Shown here: positions 48,225 to 60,175 of the stretch, piece by piece
How positions within the stretch are numbered: position 1 is the first letter of the stretch
Layout: every line of letters starts with the position of its first letter
Source of the DNA: Sinotaia quadrata
Taxonomy: Eukaryota; Mollusca; Gastropoda; Architaenioglossa; Viviparidae
Reading direction: 5' to 3'
Assembly (NCBI GenBank): GCA_028829895.1
Contig: CM054182.1
Coordinates: 57,458,879-57,522,878 of the forward strand
DNA: 64,000 bases
Position numbers and translations under genes: made by a program
Notes under the pieces: model-generated
Told to the model about the DNA's origin: nothing
What the model saw: only the letters and a program-made list of their open reading frames with translations
The model's database searches: none

Positions 48225-48565
48225 ACGGGCGTTTAAAATATTTTATAATTAGCGTAGTTAACACACGGGCATTTAAAATAGTTTATATAACGTAGTTAAC
48301 ACATGGGCACTTAAACTATTTTATAATTGACGTAGTTAACACATGGGCACTTAAACTATTTTATAATTGACGTAGTTAACACATGGGCATTTAAAATATT
48401 TTATATAACATAGTTAACACACAGGCACTTAAACTATTTTATAATTAACGTACTTAACACATAGGCATTTAAAATATTTTATATAACGTAGTTAACACAT
48501 GGGCACTTAAACTATTTTATAATTGACGTGGTTAACACATGGGCATTTAAACTATTTTGTAAATG
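48225..48565. repeat. 38/40-bp minisatellite with two unit types
   Basis: Units start GTTAACACATGGGCA. Type 1 (40 bp) continues CTTAAACTATTTTATAATTG and type 2 (38 bp) continues TTTAAAATATTTTATATAAC. The two types largely alternate. Confidence 0.93.
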
Positions 48566-49626
48566 AGAAGGGAAGAGCTGAAACCGAGTATAATTACGCC
48601 TAACGCACAGCTGAACGAAGGTACATGATGCAACTGGAAAGTTTAACTAAACAGAATTTTCCAAATAATAACATCTGCCGCTGATGAGAACAATTCAACA
48701 AACATTGTAAATCACTCAGCCCTGCGATAGCCTGTCATGTTGAAAATCGGCCGTGTGAACTAATTGCATGTAAAAGGACAGATCGAAGCCCGTAATTTAA
48801 TCTGTGCGTGGATATGGAAAATAAAGTAAGGAAATAAACAGTTTTGCTTCTAAACCCTAGTAAACGCCCACCCATGTATGATTTCACAACATGCACGTAT
48901 TATATTAGTATAGAAAATATACAATGTAAATATAATGAACACATGAAAGCAGTTTTAAAGAAAGAAATAAAAATTCTCAACAAAGCAACTGGGGAAAATG
49001 TAAGAAATAAGCGAACATAACGAACTGAATATAAAGCCTACTTTCCGTCCGTCGGGCGCAGTCGTGCGTCACATTCGAGTGCGTCCTTTAACCCGATATG
49101 CATTTTGAGATTGAAAATGAAATAGTGCTAGAGAAAGTGTACTTCCTGCAAAAGTTAATTACCATGTGATATTCAGTTCTCTCGCTGTCCTAGAAAAAGC
49201 AGAACAAAATATAAACACATTAAGTTGATCGTACTACGTCACAAACATTGTGTATAAACAATGCAACAAGCCCAGTTTACGTCACACTAACATCGTCTTG
49301 AACATAAAGCATAACGACACAGACACCGAATAAAAAAAAAATCCCGCAACTTTACATTACAAATTAAAAAGAAAAAGAAATATAGATCTTAAAGGAAAAA
49401 AAAGACAAAAATTAAATAATAATAATGAAATATACAGGAGATTTAGCCAAGATAATGAGATGGAATTAGCGGGAGTAGCAGCATATCCTGAAAGAGCCTC
49501 ACTGCAATTACATCTATTGCGAAATCCATTTCCAGCACACAGATACATATTGCGTTGTTAATGTGTTGCGCACAGCAAAACGAAGGTGTTGGAAATCAGT
49601 AAACATTTCCTCTTAAAGAACACAAT

Positions 49627-49645
49627 TATATTATTATTATTATTT
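49627..49645. repeat. (ATT)n tail of retrotransposon copy 4
   Basis: Short ATT run beside the 3' end of copy 4. Confidence 0.8.
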
Positions 49646-51345
49646 AGTTTTATTCCTTTTTCTCACTTCTGTTGACAGTCGGTTATGAACCAAGATTATT
49701 GGTGAACCAAGGTTTTACGGAGTATGTGAGCAATTCCGAGGAGGGCTGCTCTTTGAAGTGGGTCAATTTTGTGTTGTCCAGGCACTTTATTCTGATCGCA
49801 CTTCCAATTCAGGTGATATGTTTCCCAAAGATTCTATCACTACAGGTACTGTTTCTTCTTTTACATTCCAAGGTCTCTGGAATTCTAATATAAGATCCTG
49901 GTATTTTTCATTTTTTTCACTTTCTTTTGTTTTTATGTTTCTATCACTTGGAACAGCAACATCGAAGATTGTTGCTGTCCTGTGGGACTTATTGAGAACT
50001 ACAGTGGCTGGTCGTCGCGCAGGAATCACTCGATCAGTTCTTAGTTCAAAGACCCACAGTATTTTGACTTCTTCTGTTTCGATGACTGCTTCCAGTTGGT
50101 GCATCTAGGCTCTTTCCAGGCTTTTTACTCCATATTTTTCAGTATGTTTCTATGTAGGAGTTTTGCCACTACGCTATATCATTTGGTATATTCTGTTCCA
50201 GCCAGAAACTGACATCTAGATAGTTTATGTTTTGCTGTTTCTTCCATGTTTTTGCAGTCTACATTTGGAGTGATTTGAGATTTTCATGATTTTGGTTTTG
50301 TGTATTTCGTGGTTTAGTGTTGGATCTTGTACTACTGCTATTAGTGCTTCTATTTCTGCTTTCAAAACTGCTTCTCTTAACCATCTGTATGTTAATTGTT
50401 TTGCAGATAATTCATCAGTTTGTCGCACATACTGACCAAGGAGAGATTGTGGGCTCCTTATATTTGCTAATGTCTGTTTTGCTGTTTTCTTCCATCTTTC
50501 TTTATCTTTTTGTGGGGTTTGTACAATCCACTCATCTTTATTGCTTCTATCAGTGACTCGTTTTTGTTGTTATTCCAGATGTAGTCCCTGAGGCCTATAA
50601 CTTATCCTCCTTGTGTCTTCTGCCTCCCATTTTCCGAGATACATATAATCTATCTACATCTACTTTTGGATATATGGCTTTATGTATTTTGAGTAGTTTT
50701 GCTTGTTTTCTCTCTAATTCATTTATTTCATTTGTTGTCCAAGGTATTTCGTAAGCATTAAGGGCTTGTATTTTATTAATCCCATTTAGGTTTGCTTTGG
50801 AACTTGTCGAACTCGCTTTTTATACTCTCTTTTAGCTTTGGACTTTACTTCACTCTGTATTTTTTCTTGATGTTGCAATATCCCCAGATATTTATGTCCT
50901 TTTCCACTAAAACATCTTTGATTTTTCCGATGTCGAATTGTAGGCCTTCTGCTATTTTTATGTTTTCTTTCTGGACGATGATTCTGCCACATTTCTCAAA
51001 GCCGAATTTCATGTTAATGTCCTCACTACACATCTTGATAGTTCTGATCAGCGAATTGGTATTTTCATTTGTTACCATAAAGCTTTAGGTCATCCATATA
51101 AATAAATGACTGATAATAAGCCCTGATTTCATTTGGTACACTAATCTTGTTTTCTGAATGACTTCACTCATAGGATTTAGGGCTATGCAGAACAATAGTG
51201 GTGATAGTGAATTTCTTGAAAAATTCGACATTTTATTGGTATGTCTTCAATTTCTGTATTACTGCATATTAGGGTGGTCTTCTAGCTTGTCATTGATACT
51301 TGTATAAGGTTTTGTGGTAAAGGTGCTATTTAGGATCTTTTTATT
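49646..51345 (-). mobile_element. RLE-type non-LTR retrotransposon, copy 4 (longest, decayed)
   Basis: Same family as copies 1-3. From its 5' side on the minus strand: IPIKCRIFQ-like RT motif, an intact YMDDLKLYG active-site block (YMDD at 51089-51100), EDINMKFGFEKCGRIIVQK, then a zinc-knuckle region in which CRLCK is broken, and an RLE region at 49787-50104. In the RLE core the catalytic RPD is RPA, while the second Asp (FDVAV) remains. Several frameshifts. Flanked by ATT tracts on both sides (49627-49645, 51358-51381). Confidence 0.9.
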
Positions 51346-51357
51346 GTTTGAAGTATC

Positions 51358-51381
51358 AATTATTATTATTATTATTATTAT
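51358..51381. repeat. (ATT)n at the 5' side of retrotransposon copy 4
   Basis: ATT run followed by a (CTG)n and (ATG)n patch. Confidence 0.85.
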
Positions 51382-51434
51382 TGATGTGCTGCTGCTGCTG
51401 CTGCTGATAATGATGATGATGCCGTTGTTTAGCA

Positions 51435-51490
51435 GTATAGTAATATCAATCATTGCATCTTTTAAGTACTTACAGTCACACAATACAAAT
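51435..51490 (-). repeat. Probable repeat X fragment (copy E)
   Basis: The minus strand reads TATTGTGTGACTGTAAGTAC and matches the ATTGTGTGACTGTAAATATC block of copy A. In peptide terms CDCKYL is shared. Short, so only probable. Confidence 0.45.
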
Positions 51491-52059
51491 CATTTTTATT
51501 TATTTTCATTAGATTTATCAGACACGGTTATTGAGGTACGCTTAAACCAAACGCTGCAAAGCTTACAATGTAGCAATCAACAATGTAATAGAGGACATAT
51601 TTTACCACACACACACAAAAATAAATATGCATGTGTGTTTCACAAGGATGAGAATGTGTATATGCAGCATATTGAGTGAATATATTATTAACTGATGGTT
51701 ATGTAATGGACAGTAAGACATTCAATTATTTATTTATGTAAATTTGATTCCACACCGCAACATCTTTGGATGCAATTAGAAATGCAGCAAAATGGAAAGA
51801 GAACAAGGTCATGCTAACCTATCAGGAACGCTTTGGACAAATCTCCAAAGAATAAGGGTGGGGACAAGCGCCGTGGTCTTGGACATGTTTGAGGATGTGA
51901 AGATCGTTATTATTAAAAAAAAACAACTCACGGTGGTTCGAATATAATTACCGTCCTTTGAAATGTATTGTATTAACTTCCGAAATCTTATGACAAGGTT
52001 GTCTTTCCTAAGAGAACTTTCATAAAGACTATTCTCAAGATCGAAAGGGGAAATTACTC

Positions 52060-52062
<3 letters not shown>

Positions 52063-52144
<82 letters not shown>

Positions 52145-52145
52145 G
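52063..52145. repeat. (GT)n(GA)n microsatellite
   Basis: About 30 GT units passing into GA repeats. Confidence 0.96.
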
Positions 52146-52439
52146 CTATCCATTTATGCATATTACATAAACGCATTACTTCACCTTGCACAAACACGCT
52201 CAATATAACAATTGCACACAACACACACACACACACATTTATTTCACAGTACACTTTCCACAAACAGACTGAATGCCACAATGTGCACAAATTAATGCAC
52301 TCAATACCATACATTACGCATAAACACTGTAATGTACAACTTGCTAAAAGCGCACTTAATATCAAACCTTTCACATAAATACTGAACTGCAGGCCTGAGT
52401 TGAATAGTTTTAACAAAACACTTTGCACTATGCAATATC

Positions 52440-53880
52440 GTATTTTATAATCACACAATAATCACACGTTTGCAATGAACATCACTCCACCCCTTACACA
52501 ACACTTAACACCACGTCTTGCACAAACACTTAATCCGCACCTTGCACAAATACACTTAACAAAATACTTTCCAAAAACACACTTCATAGCTCGAACAAAC
52601 AATATAATACCTGCACAAACACTATACCAAACACACTTAATATTATGCTAGTGCGAACACTTGACTCCACACCTTGGTCAAACACACCTAATGTCACAAC
52701 TTGCATAAATGTATTTAATACCATATCTTAAACAAACGGACTTAAACAACATGTAGAAAATTTAATATCACATGGAATAAACACATATACTAACACAATA
52801 CCGTACCTTCAAAAAAGATATTTAATACCATAGGTAACTCAAAATACACTAGCATATTTACACAAGCACATCTAATACCACACCTTACAAAACTCACATT
52901 ACCACATTTTACTTTGAAACACATTACCACCTCACACAAACACATTACCACTCCTTATAAAACGCATTACTACACCTTACAAAACACACATTACCACACT
53001 TACACAAACACACATTACCACACACAAACACACATTACCACACCTTACAAAAACACACATTACCACACCTAATACAAACACACATTACCACAACTTACAC
53101 AAACACACATTACTACACCTTACATAAAAACATTACCACACCTTACATTACCACATCTAATACAAACACACATTACCACACTTACACAAACACACATTAC
53201 CACAACTTACACAAACACACATTACCACACCTAATACAAACACACATTACCACAACTTACACAAACACACATTACTACACCTTACATAAAAACATTACCA
53301 CACCTTACACAAACATACATTACTACACATTACACAAACATACGTTACCACACCTAATACAAACACACTTTACCACAACTTACACAAACACACATTACTA
53401 CACCTTACATAGACAAACATTACCACACCTAATACAAACATACTACACCTAATACAAACACACTTTACCACAACTTACACAAACACACATTACCACACCT
53501 TACATAGACAAACATTACAACACCTTACACAAATACATCTTACCACAACTTCAACATACATTACCACACCTTATATAAATCACCACTCCTTATAAAACAT
53601 TACCACACCATACACAAACACATATTATTACATAAACACACAAACGCACATACAAACACACACTACCACTCCACGCATAAATGCACACCGTGCACAAAGA
53701 CAAATATTATCACACCATGCATAAAGACACACATTACCACCATATGCACAAACACACTTCATAGCTTACAGTGAACATACACATTAATACCGCAACTTGC
53801 ACAAATACACCTAATACCACATCTTGCAGTAGCACAGTTAATGACACACTTCATCAAACAAAATATAATGCTTAGCATTG
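52440..53880. repeat. CA-rich ~22-26-bp minisatellite, about 1.4 kb
   Basis: Units around ACAAACACACATTACCACAC then CTTAC. Core copies at 52980-53520 are well conserved and the flanks are degenerate. Confidence 0.9.
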
Positions 53881-54090
53881 TAACTGATAGTTGCAGTTGC
53901 ATTTTATGCATTTAACTAAGAGTAATACACAATTATATTCTGCATTCGTGTCATTACAAGGCGTCACAGTTATTTGAGAGTTGTGCTTTATTTTACCCAT
54001 CCTCACACGCATGCGTCACCACAAACAAACGTACACACACCACAGAAAACGTACACACACCACAGACAAAGGTATAAACACCACAGACAA

Positions 54091-54126
<36 letters not shown>

Positions 54127-55208
54127 CACATAGTTTCGGACTCCTGATCTTAACCACTGCTCTTCGATAATTTCTTGCTACATTTTCTCAAAGTATAAAT
54201 TAAAAAAAAAAACAACCTTTAACTAGTAGTATTTTTAACCCTAAATTACAACCATAATGTAAACAAACTTCTCACAAACGTTTTCCACCGAAGAAATATT
54301 ATTTCATTATTTAAGAAACATTTACGGGTTTACAGTTCAACAATAATATATGTTTCAAAACGTCTTTGTGTGTGCTTGTGTGCGCAATTCGAAATATATC
54401 ATCAGTTTAATTTTTTTAAAATAAAAAATACAAAGTTCAGACAACGACAAATGGAAATATGAATGGAGAGAGACATAAGAGTATGCGTGTCACTGCAGAG
54501 TCCGTTACTTAGAATGGGCAACCCCCACACCACCACCACCACGCTGACTCGTCAACTATAATGAGTGGACGCTATGCGCAATAGGTCAAGGTAACGAATT
54601 ATACGTCAGTAAACGGAATTATGGGTAGAATTAAATATTGGCGCGACAACTAAACGTTACACAATGGTAAAACAATGCAGGCGAGCAGTTAAATGTAATG
54701 AATGCGCGCAATGAATACACACATCCACGTACACGCGTGCACACACATTGCCAATCTAAAGTGTTGAAGGTGTAAACACAAGGAGGGGACATACGCAATG
54801 GACTCACAAGGGAAAAGTGCATGCCAGAATTGAAAAGATGTATTAAACGGGTGGCTGAGTTGCGATCGAACGACAAACTTCAAGAACAAGCAAACGCACA
54901 AGGAAAACGAATAGTGGAAAGAAGTGAAGACAGAATACAACCAAAACCAAAACCCCCCACAAACGAAAAATTAGTGGGTTAAGGATGCGAGCATTCTAGT
55001 TGAAAGAAAATCTATCTTAAATCAAGACATTTATTTTCTTGTCTAAAATTAAACAGTATAAAATGTTACTAACTATTCTAACAGTCATACTTTAGACATG
55101 AAGCACATCCACTTTATCTACTACACTTTTAACGGGACTGGTCGGGTTCATATCAACGAGTCCTCTGATGTCCGGCACATGCCAGTCACGCAGACAGAAA
55201 TAACTCAC

Positions 55209-55366
55209 CGTGTCTACATCAAAGGCATACAGAAGATCAAAAGGTATAGCCGCTAACAGGTCCAAGAGAAACCAACCCCGCATATAGTTGAGAGCGATGA
55301 GCCGTGAATCATAACAGACCTGACCATTCTTATTCACGTAGGAAGTGCGGAAATTGAGAACAATAT
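55209..55366 (-). CDS. Elk: Elk-type K+ channel, coding exon 3 (S2-S3)
   Basis: Acceptor CTTTTCCAG, donor ACG|GTGAGT. Encodes [17 protein letters not shown], then [20 protein letters not shown], then [15 protein letters not shown]. DIxLNFRTTYVSKSGQV and [18 protein letters not shown] are the S2-S3 loop and S3 of KCNH8. A split Asp codon (G|AT) joins the previous exon. 158 nt. Confidence 0.97.
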
Positions 55367-56425
55367 CTGGAAAAGAGATAAATGGCTTTGCAAATGTTGT
55401 CGAACAGTTTCATGCTAACAATTTTGATGCAATTAACTTTTAAAAGTGTTTTGTTATGTGTTCTGTGGTCTTTCTTGGTTTTTGGCTACAAGCAGTTTTA
55501 CCTTCTTTGATCTGAGATGCAAAACCTTTTATGGATCATTCTTGCTTCCTTCCGTCGTTCAAGTGTTCGTTCGTTTCTCATTCTTTCATTTTCCCTTTTT
55601 AAACTATTTACTGTAGATTTTATGGGTATAACTTTTCACTCTCTTTCTCTTCAGTAGACTGATAATATCAGTACATTAATGATGCTTTTACTGTCTTATG
55701 TGAGATATTTATTTCCCTACTGTCAGAGTTTTAAGAGTTGATATCTATGACAACGAGCAAGATATTAATAATTATTTTTTTTTTGGATAGGCATTAATGA
55801 AGGAGATTATTATTGAGATAGCAAGGACCATCATAAACACTTTTAAAACAATTACTGTATTTATTTACTGAGTTTGTATTTTGTGAACAACTGGAACTTA
55901 ACCAGGCTTTTGCCACCAGTTATTGCCAATAGACTACTGTAAGGACATTGGCAAAAAGTTATGAAAGTTGAGCTAAATTTCTTATTACCCAATAGACTGC
56001 TGTAGGGACATTGGCAAAATGTTATGAAATTTGAGCCAAATTTCTTACTACCCAAAATTGTTCCATCACAAACATCACTACATCCACTAATAAAATAATC
56101 AAGGAATTACGTATTAAATATCAACCAGATCAGATTAGATCAGCACTAATGAAAACACATAAGACCGTGTTAAAGTAAATAAACAGTGAGTAGATAATTC
56201 ATATTCCAATAAGAGAAAGTTAGGTGCATCTATAAATAAATAAACGTAAACAGTGAATCAATAATACCATTTTAATATTTAAATACTATCCTTAAATCTG
56301 CATAACTTTCAGTTTAGCCATCTGACAAATACAAAACGCACAACACGTAAAGCCAATGCTGTCTGCAGCGCCCTACCGTATGAAATGGCTGCTTCCGTTT
56401 CCACTAAGAACAATGGATTGTTTAC
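55367..56425 (-). other. Elk: Elk intron of 1.06 kb
   Basis: Contains a diverged ~63-bp direct duplication at 55925-56055 (GGACATTGGCAAAAAGTTAT and GGACATTGGCAAAATGTTAT). Nothing else recognised. Confidence 0.85.
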
Positions 56426-56645
56426 CTATGCCAAAAAGAACCTCCACAGCTGGGTCAATGTAGATGAAGTCCTTGTAGCGGCCCTGCTTCCGGAAGGCAG
56501 CGTTAAAAGGCACCATAATCGCGATGTAAAAAGTGCAGAGAAGAATCAGCCAGTCCCACCCAATTTTGAAGATTCCGTAATGAACTATTACCAGTTTAGA
56601 TTTCTTTACCTCTTGCACTTTGTATTCTGGCATCTGGGATCCAAG
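56426..56645 (-). CDS. Elk: Elk-type K+ channel, coding exon 2 of those visible (pre-S1, S1, start of S2)
   Basis: Acceptor CGCTTTCAG, donor CATAG|GTAAAC. Encodes MPEYKVQEVKKSKLVIVHYG, then [20 protein letters not shown], then PFNAAF and DPAVEVLFGI. FPEYKVxxxKKSKFILLH and [23 protein letters not shown] are the KCNH8 sequences before and in S1. The PFN after S1 is typical of the KCNH group. 220 nt, phase 0 to 1. Confidence 0.97.
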
Positions 56646-57009
56646 CTGAAAGCGAGAATTGCAATAAAATTGAAAGAAGGAAACGACCAACTACAGAATT
56701 GTTGGCGTTAGCGGACAAATAGGCAGACACACAGAGGCAAATAGAGGAAGGGTGGAACTGACAAGGGGATGAAGAAAAGGGTATGCAAACAGGTAGAGAT
56801 TAAAGAATATTAAAGCATACTTATGCATGTATTCATACTGACACACACATTATACATACATTTCTCTTTAAATTTTCCTATTAATGGTACCCCTTTCCAG
56901 TATGCGTGTGTTTGATGGACACTAAATTGCAAGTACACAAATGAACACGCTCATACGCATTTACATTCACACACATATTTACAACTACACGATTCTTAAC
57001 TATTTCTCT

Positions 57010-57089
57010 TGTGTGTGTGTGTGTGTGTCTGTGTGTGAGCGGGTGTGTGTGTGTGTCTGTGTGTGTGTCTGTGTGTGAGCGGGTGTGTG

Positions 57090-57144
<55 letters not shown>

Positions 57145-57145
57145 C
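57010..57145. repeat. (GT)n microsatellite with GTCTGT and GAGCGG interruptions
   Basis: GT repeats in which a GTGTGTCTGTGTGTGAGCGG motif occurs twice, so part of the tract was itself duplicated. Confidence 0.95.
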
Positions 57146-57359
57146 TTTCTGTATGTCTCATCCTCCTCTTTCTTTCTCTCTCCCTCTTTCTCTGTCTCTC
57201 AATCTACAATTTTCTGTTTCAATTTTTTTCGTTTCTCCGTTTTCTTTGTCTTTATTTGTGTGCTGCACTCGCAAAATCGCAAACACAGATTATGCATTTA
57301 TGCATACCTACACGCGCAGAGACTGGCATACATATACCAAGCACATACACGCATGCACT

Positions 57360-57360
<1 letters not shown>

Positions 57361-57399
<39 letters not shown>

Positions 57400-57400
57400 A
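57361..57400. repeat. (GATA)n microsatellite
   Basis: About 10 GATA units. Confidence 0.95.
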
Positions 57401-57454
57401 ATGTACTCTCCATAACTTCATGCTTCATTGAACATTCACACACAGACGACGTAC

Positions 57455-57640
57455 CCGATTGAGCTGCTGCAGCTTGCTTTTTGTTTTGTTGTGCCGGTTG
57501 AGCTGCCCTGATATGTGGTATAAAACAGCGCGACTCCGACGTCTGGAGTAGTTGTAATTCTCGGGCATTTCATCGGTATTCTCATCGTCAGATTTATTGG
57601 AATCGCCATCCTTCTCCATCACATTTCCATTGTTATCTAT
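57455..57640 (-). CDS. Elk: Elk-type K+ channel, first visible coding exon (post-PAS linker)
   Basis: Encodes an acidic linker (DGDSNKSDDENTDEMPEN) followed by SRRRSRAVLYHISGQLNRHN and a KTKSKLQQLNR end. RRRSRAVLYHISGHLQ is a hallmark of KCNH3/4/8 between the PAS domain and S1. Exon start is uncertain: an AG before 57640 follows a T-rich run, and another before 57661 is possible. The end is CGG|GTACGT on a codon boundary. No PAS sequence is present in the window, so the N-terminal exons lie further right. Confidence 0.9.
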
Positions 57641-57661
57641 CTCGACAAAAAAAGTCGTTCG

Positions 57662-58639
57662 CTGCTTTATGCACACAGTTGCAATCATATTAAGAAATTA
57701 AATTATCTATTATATCAAAGGAATGTAAAGAAAAAAATTACATCACGAGATCAACTGATGCTGAGATTAATTAATGAGAATCGTTTACTGGCCAGATAAC
57801 TGCGTGATTCAATGTTCAATAATAAGCGTGCTCTTCAGAAAACCAACCTCATTAATTTCACCCAAACATATTTGTTCAAGTGTAAATTCTGCATAGGTAA
57901 AAGGAATAGACAATTTTTATTTGTAATTAGAAGAGAAAAGCAAATAGTCCTTTCTATCCCAAGGGTATTTCTTGGGGTATAGATATTCTTCATGATAAAC
58001 ATTTTTATACATTGTACAAAATATAATGGAAATGTTGCGGAATGGCAGCAGGACTCGGACATCTCTCTATAAAAATCGGAAAATGTTTAATTTATTTAAG
58101 TCAGCGTGTTGTTTGGTCATTAATTTATATTTCTTCAATCTTTATTCTTCACAAACGTTCAGTGAGAGACATAATTATTTAAAAGCGATACAGATTAATA
58201 AAGAAGGCGATGCATATTGTTCTAGGTAAAGAAAGAAGGCGATACATATTGTTATAGATAAAGAGAGAACTTGTGAGCGTGTCAGTAAAGGAAGGTAACA
58301 TTTGAATTCAAGGTCAAATTACTACCATACTTAATGCTATTTTCTTTCGAAACGTCTGGTTAGCAGAATTCTTAAACTGTAACTCAGATAGCAGCGTTAC
58401 AGCCGATCCTATAGTTATTTCATTGTCTGTCTCCAACTCACACTAATCATGTTGTTATCTTTCTTTTGATCATATTATTGCGTGGCACGATAATGTTGCT
58501 TTATATCTCACGATCATATTATTGCATATCCATGAAAATGTTACGGTGTGTCTCATGATTATATTACTGCCTGCCTCATGATAATGCCAATATAGCGCAT
58601 TTCCTGACGGGGCAGACACTACCCCTTCATATCTTGCTG
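57662..58639. other. Probable Elk intron, no recognised element
   Basis: AT-rich. Weak tandem similarity of ATCATATTATTGC and CACGATAATGTT words at 58465-58590. No coding signal. Confidence 0.55.
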
Positions 58640-60167
58640 CAGTAGCCGAGAGAGAAGAAAGTGACACGCCCATCATTGACCCAGATTACTCATTGTGTCT
58701 AATAAGGGATACCGTGACATATGCATTGGCGCAGATATCGTGAAAACAGAATGCCAGGAAGTCGAAAACGTATTATATGACTTCCAAGATGTATTGGTAG
58801 ACAAACCAGGACACACAGAATTAGAAGAGATCTATGTAACACCACTGGATTCGAACCCCATATGGTGTAAATCCTATACCTTCCCGCATGCCACAATCAT
58901 AGCTGTTGAAACTGAAGTGTAAGACATTTTGCATGATGGCATAATTGAACCGTCCAACTCACCATATGCATCGCCGACCATACTAGTTCGAAAAAAAGTT
59001 GGAAAACACAGGTTCTGTGTAGACTAGAGTAGCTGAACGTGATCAAGCAGTATCAAGGCAAAACACTACCTACATCAGACTACATATATTCTCGTTTGAC
59101 TCACACATTATTTCACCTGTATTGATTTAACGAAACGTTATTATCAGATTCATGTCCATGAAGGTGATCGAGAGAAATCAGCTTTTGCCGCACCCAGTGG
59201 CCACTATCAGTGGATGGTTATGCCATTTGGTATACTAAACACGCCCGCTACCTTTCTCGTATGATGAAGAAAATTGTTAATCCCATCAAGAGTGACCATT
59301 TATCCAATTGTATGGACGATCTTTTGATCACTACTCCTGCCTGGACTGAGCATATTAAATTGCTCTATGCATTGCTTTGCAGGTTATGTGAAGCAGGTTT
59401 GACAGCACATCCTTCCAAATGTCAGATAGAAAGTAAGGCACTTGGTTACCTAGGTCACATAGTAGGCCAAGGCCAACGTCTGCCAGAGAAAGACAAGATT
59501 ATTTATGTGTGAGATGCACCACATCATGTAAGCAAGAAAGACATACAGTACTTCTTACGGATGGCTGGATATCATCAGAAGTTTATTCTATACTTTAATC
59601 TGGTTGCAAACCCACTATCTAATGTGATTCATAAGGCCAGATAGATGTGAATCTGCATTTAAAAAGCTCAAGGACGCACTCACTCCGTCACTAGTCCTAC
59701 ATTTTTTAGATGTCACTCTACCTTTTATCATTTGCATTGTACAGATGCATCATGAATAGGCATTGCAGCAGTTTTGTTGCAGGAGTGCCTTAACAGTGAA
59801 ATAAATCTAGTACTGATTGTGTATGGCAGCTGTAAACTTTCTGTTGCAGAAACTCACTATAACACATCAGAAATAAATTGCCCAGCAGTGGTTTGGGCCA
59901 CAGAGAAATTTCAACCTTATTTGTATGGTCATGAATTCATACTGCAAACAGACCACTGTTCGCTCATTTATTTAACCAGAGTTAAACATTCAAATGCACA
60001 TATTATGCATTGGTCACTCTTAATGCAACAATGTTCGTTCCGCATAGAGCATATCACAGGGGAACACAACAAAAATGCAGATTTCCTTAGCCGCCATATG
60101 GCTGTTGAAGGAAACACAGATGTTCTTGGACGTCTGCTCCATCCACTTACCAAGCTAAACCCATATG
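58640..60167 (+). mobile_element. Ty3/gypsy-type retrotransposon pol fragment (RT-RNase H), decayed
   Basis: Several frames with stops and frameshifts carry the gypsy pol order. 58695-58922: RT N-terminal region with a DKPGHTELEE and PHA block. Next: SNSPYASP and a MPFG block near 59210. 59210-59512: RT palm and thumb in which the YxDD position reads CMDD, with HPSKCQIESK and LGYLGHIV. 59774-60130: RNase H-like region with a TEKFQPYLYG, LQTDHCSLIYL and HNKNADFLSRH order. No gag or protease is visible and no LTR was identified. No integrase is visible. It is a relic and not a functional element. Confidence 0.88.
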
Positions 60168-60175
60168 CTTTAGAC
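60168..60175. repeat. Left 8-bp target-site duplication of the hAT insertion
   Basis: CTTTAGAC, identical to 62268-62275. Confidence 0.85.

Larger units (their letters stand above)
46476..55208 (-). other. Elk: Elk intron of 8.7 kb
   Basis: Donor ACG|GTGAGT. Contains a 49-bp array, a 40-bp array, RLE retrotransposon copy 4, microsatellites and a 1.4-kb CA-rich minisatellite, all listed. Otherwise empty, notably 46500-47400, 48600-49620 and 54130-55090. Confidence 0.85.
56646..57454 (-). other. Elk: Elk intron of 0.8 kb
   Basis: Donor CGG|GTACGT. Contains GT and GATA microsatellites. Confidence 0.85.
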
